DNA from: Candidatus Hydrogenedentota bacterium
Lineage (GTDB): Bacteria > Hydrogenedentota > Hydrogenedentia > Hydrogenedentales > SLHB01
Assembly: GCA_020849535.1 (NCBI GenBank)
Contig: JADLGB010000160.1
Location: 35,840-99,839, forward strand
DNA length: 64,000 nucleotides
Direction of reading: 5' to 3'
This document shows positions 62,783 through 64,000 of the stretch, in pieces. The translations under genes were made by a program, and so were the position numbers. The notes beneath the pieces were generated by a model. It saw nothing but the letters and a program-made list of their open reading frames with translations, was not told the DNA's origin and did no database searches. How positions within the stretch are numbered: position 1 is the first letter of the stretch; each line of letters opens with the position of its first letter.

Positions 62783-63066
62783 TCAAGAGAACGAGCCCCC
62801 GGTCTCGTATGCATCTTTCGTTATCTGCGTTCATCTGCGCAATCTGCGGACACAATCTTCGTCTTGTTGCGGCTGAGCCGCGCCGGCCAATCGGTGGACG
62901 GACTCCCTGATTTTGTTCTCTGCAGCGCTCGAACACCCCGCACCTTCCGGTGTCAAAAGTACCCGCATGGACATTTTCTGCCTGAGATCGTTTACATTAC
63001 GAGGGAACTGCGCGAGGCGATCGGGCATAGATAGTGCATCACCGACAAAACAGGGAGATTCTCGCT

Positions 63067-64000
63067 ATGAAGACGTGCATCCGGTTGGCATTGTTGTGGT
63101 GTCTGATGGCGGGAACCGTGGCCGGTGCGGTGGATGCGGGCTTCCTGGAACGCTTCGCCCTTGCCGATGACCGGGCGGAGGTGCTCAAGGAACTCGTGCC
63201 CGGCACGGAGGATTATTACTATTTCCACTGCCTCCACGAGCAGCACCTTGGTCAGTTCGCCGAAGTCGATGCCCTGCTGAAGACCTGGATCGAGCGGTAC
63301 GGGATCACGGAGCGCGCTCAGGAGGTCCGCAACCGGCAAGCCCTGCTCCGCTATTCCACGGAACCCGAGAAGACGCTGGAGTATTTGAAAGGAACGCTGG
63401 GTCTCGACTTCAACCAGCAACGCCAGATCCCAGGCGAGGTCCCCGATCTGCCCACGCAACTTGACCCGAATACCATCAGCCGGGATACCTTGCTCAAGCG
63501 CACGCTTGAGAATCCGCAGTATGCGGACACGGTGCAGGGGTTCACGAAGCGCGCATACGACTGGCTGCTGGCCGTTGACCTCGGCGAGACGCGGCTGCGG
63601 GCCCTCCTGGAGTCGCTGGACATGCCGGACTATCCGAACCTCCCAGCACTCATCGCCAAGGACCTCGACGCCCCGCACAGCAGCGGCTTTGGATCGCTAC
63701 CTATCCACACACTGCTCGTGCGCGAGCAACTCGACGAGTTGCTTACGCTCAAGCCGGACTTGTTGAACCAAGACGCCTTTATCACGGCCTACATGCAGCG
63801 TCTTCAACCCAGCGCGGACCAACCGAACTGGCGTCTGGACCCGAAACTCAGCGAGGCCTACCTCGGCGAACTCCAGGCGTTTGTCAGCCGCCTGTCCCCT
63901 TCGCAGAATGCGCTGCGCTCGCATGTGTTGTATCACCGCCTCGAACACGACCGCTCGCAAGGCATCTACGACAAGAAACGTTTTCTCGAATACCTCAAGA
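63067..64000 (+). CDS. Exported protein of unknown function, C-terminus cut by window edge
   Basis: About 311 residues are visible from the ATG at 63067, with GGGAGA nine bases upstream. A signal peptide (LALLWCLMAGTVAGAV) is clear. The mature part is charged and helical (LERFALADDRAEVLKELVPG, then YYYFHCLHEQHLGQFAEVDA, RYGITERAQEVRNRQALLRY), with the spacing of tetratricopeptide-like or helical-repeat scaffolds but no exact motif. I do not recognise a family; PVC-like genomes contain very large exported proteins with such openings. It follows the repeat region and has no neighbour on this side to suggest a role. Confidence 0.8.
   Translation, partial: MKTCIRLALLWCLMAGTVAGAVDAGFLERFALADDRAEVLKELVPGTEDYYYFHCLHEQHLGQFAEVDALLKTWIERYGITERAQEVRNRQALLRYSTEPEKTLEYLKGTLGLDFNQQRQIPGEVPDLPTQLDPNTISRDTLLKRTLENPQYADTVQGFTKRAYDWLLAVDLGETRLRALLESLDMPDYPNLPALIAKDLDAPHSSGFGSLPIHTLLVREQLDELLTLKPDLLNQDAFITAYMQRLQPSADQPNWRLDPKLSEAYLGELQAFVSRLSPSQNALRSHVLYHRLEHDRSQGIYDKKRFLEYLK

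Noticed and set aside
62391..63034. Short open frames between the ThuA gene and the last gene
   Set aside because: They run through hairpin repeats and stock intergenic phrases and have no protein-like features.

Overview
This 64 kb window looks like the chromosome of a GC-rich, Gram-negative, saccharolytic bacterium of the PVC/Hydrogenedentota type. The evidence is gene content: five Gfo/Idh/MocA oxidoreductases (four with twin-arginine leaders), a prepilin-leader DUF1559-like protein, a Tat-exported sulfatase, ThuA, DUF4838, PQQ-type propellers, LamG proteins, uroporphyrinogen-decarboxylase-like and right-handed beta-helix proteins. No rRNA, tRNA, CRISPR array, transposase or phage gene was seen, so the phylum is an inference.

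Layout. 1-5.2 kb (minus): a truncated oxidoreductase, two amidohydrolases joined by an ATGA overlap, a small lipoprotein and a pseudopilin-like protein behind a long structured 5' leader. 5.2-19 kb: a GntR/LacI-type regulator, an aldo/keto reductase, a LamG protein with a seven-bladed propeller inserted in it, then a sugar isomerase, sodium symporter, FGGY kinase, class I aldolase, DeoR regulator, class III aminotransferase and dehydrogenase. This order reads like a complete uptake-isomerase-kinase-aldolase pathway for an unknown sugar. 19-21 kb: two unknown small proteins and a SUKH (SMI1/KNR4) protein, perhaps an immunity remnant. 21-24.6 kb: MFS and GntP transporters. 24.6-36.5 kb: GH13 and GH38-like enzymes, a DUF4177 protein, a beta-helix protein, a URO-D-like protein, a sugar porter and an esterase-like hydrolase. 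36.8-48 kb: two Tat oxidoreductases flank a minus-strand run of kelch protein, ABC sugar importer (ATPase and one permease fused), binding protein and sulfatase. 48-62.4 kb: DUF4838, a three-gene operon (tiny lipoprotein, radical SAM/SPASM enzyme, propeller), GH127, YajD, a PQQ-type protein, HEAT, oxidoreductase and ThuA. The window ends inside an unrecognised exported protein.

Two things stand out. First, the 50.7-53.3 kb operon pairs a 60-residue lipoprotein whose mature part repeats a YG-x-P motif with a radical SAM/SPASM enzyme; this arrangement suggests a modified lipoprotein. Second, four intergenic regions carry a three-hairpin element (H0-H1-H2) with fixed spacing but changing stem sequence, three times as head-to-head inverted pairs. 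Base-pairing is kept while sequence drifts, so this is a structured, probably mobile or regulatory repeat family.
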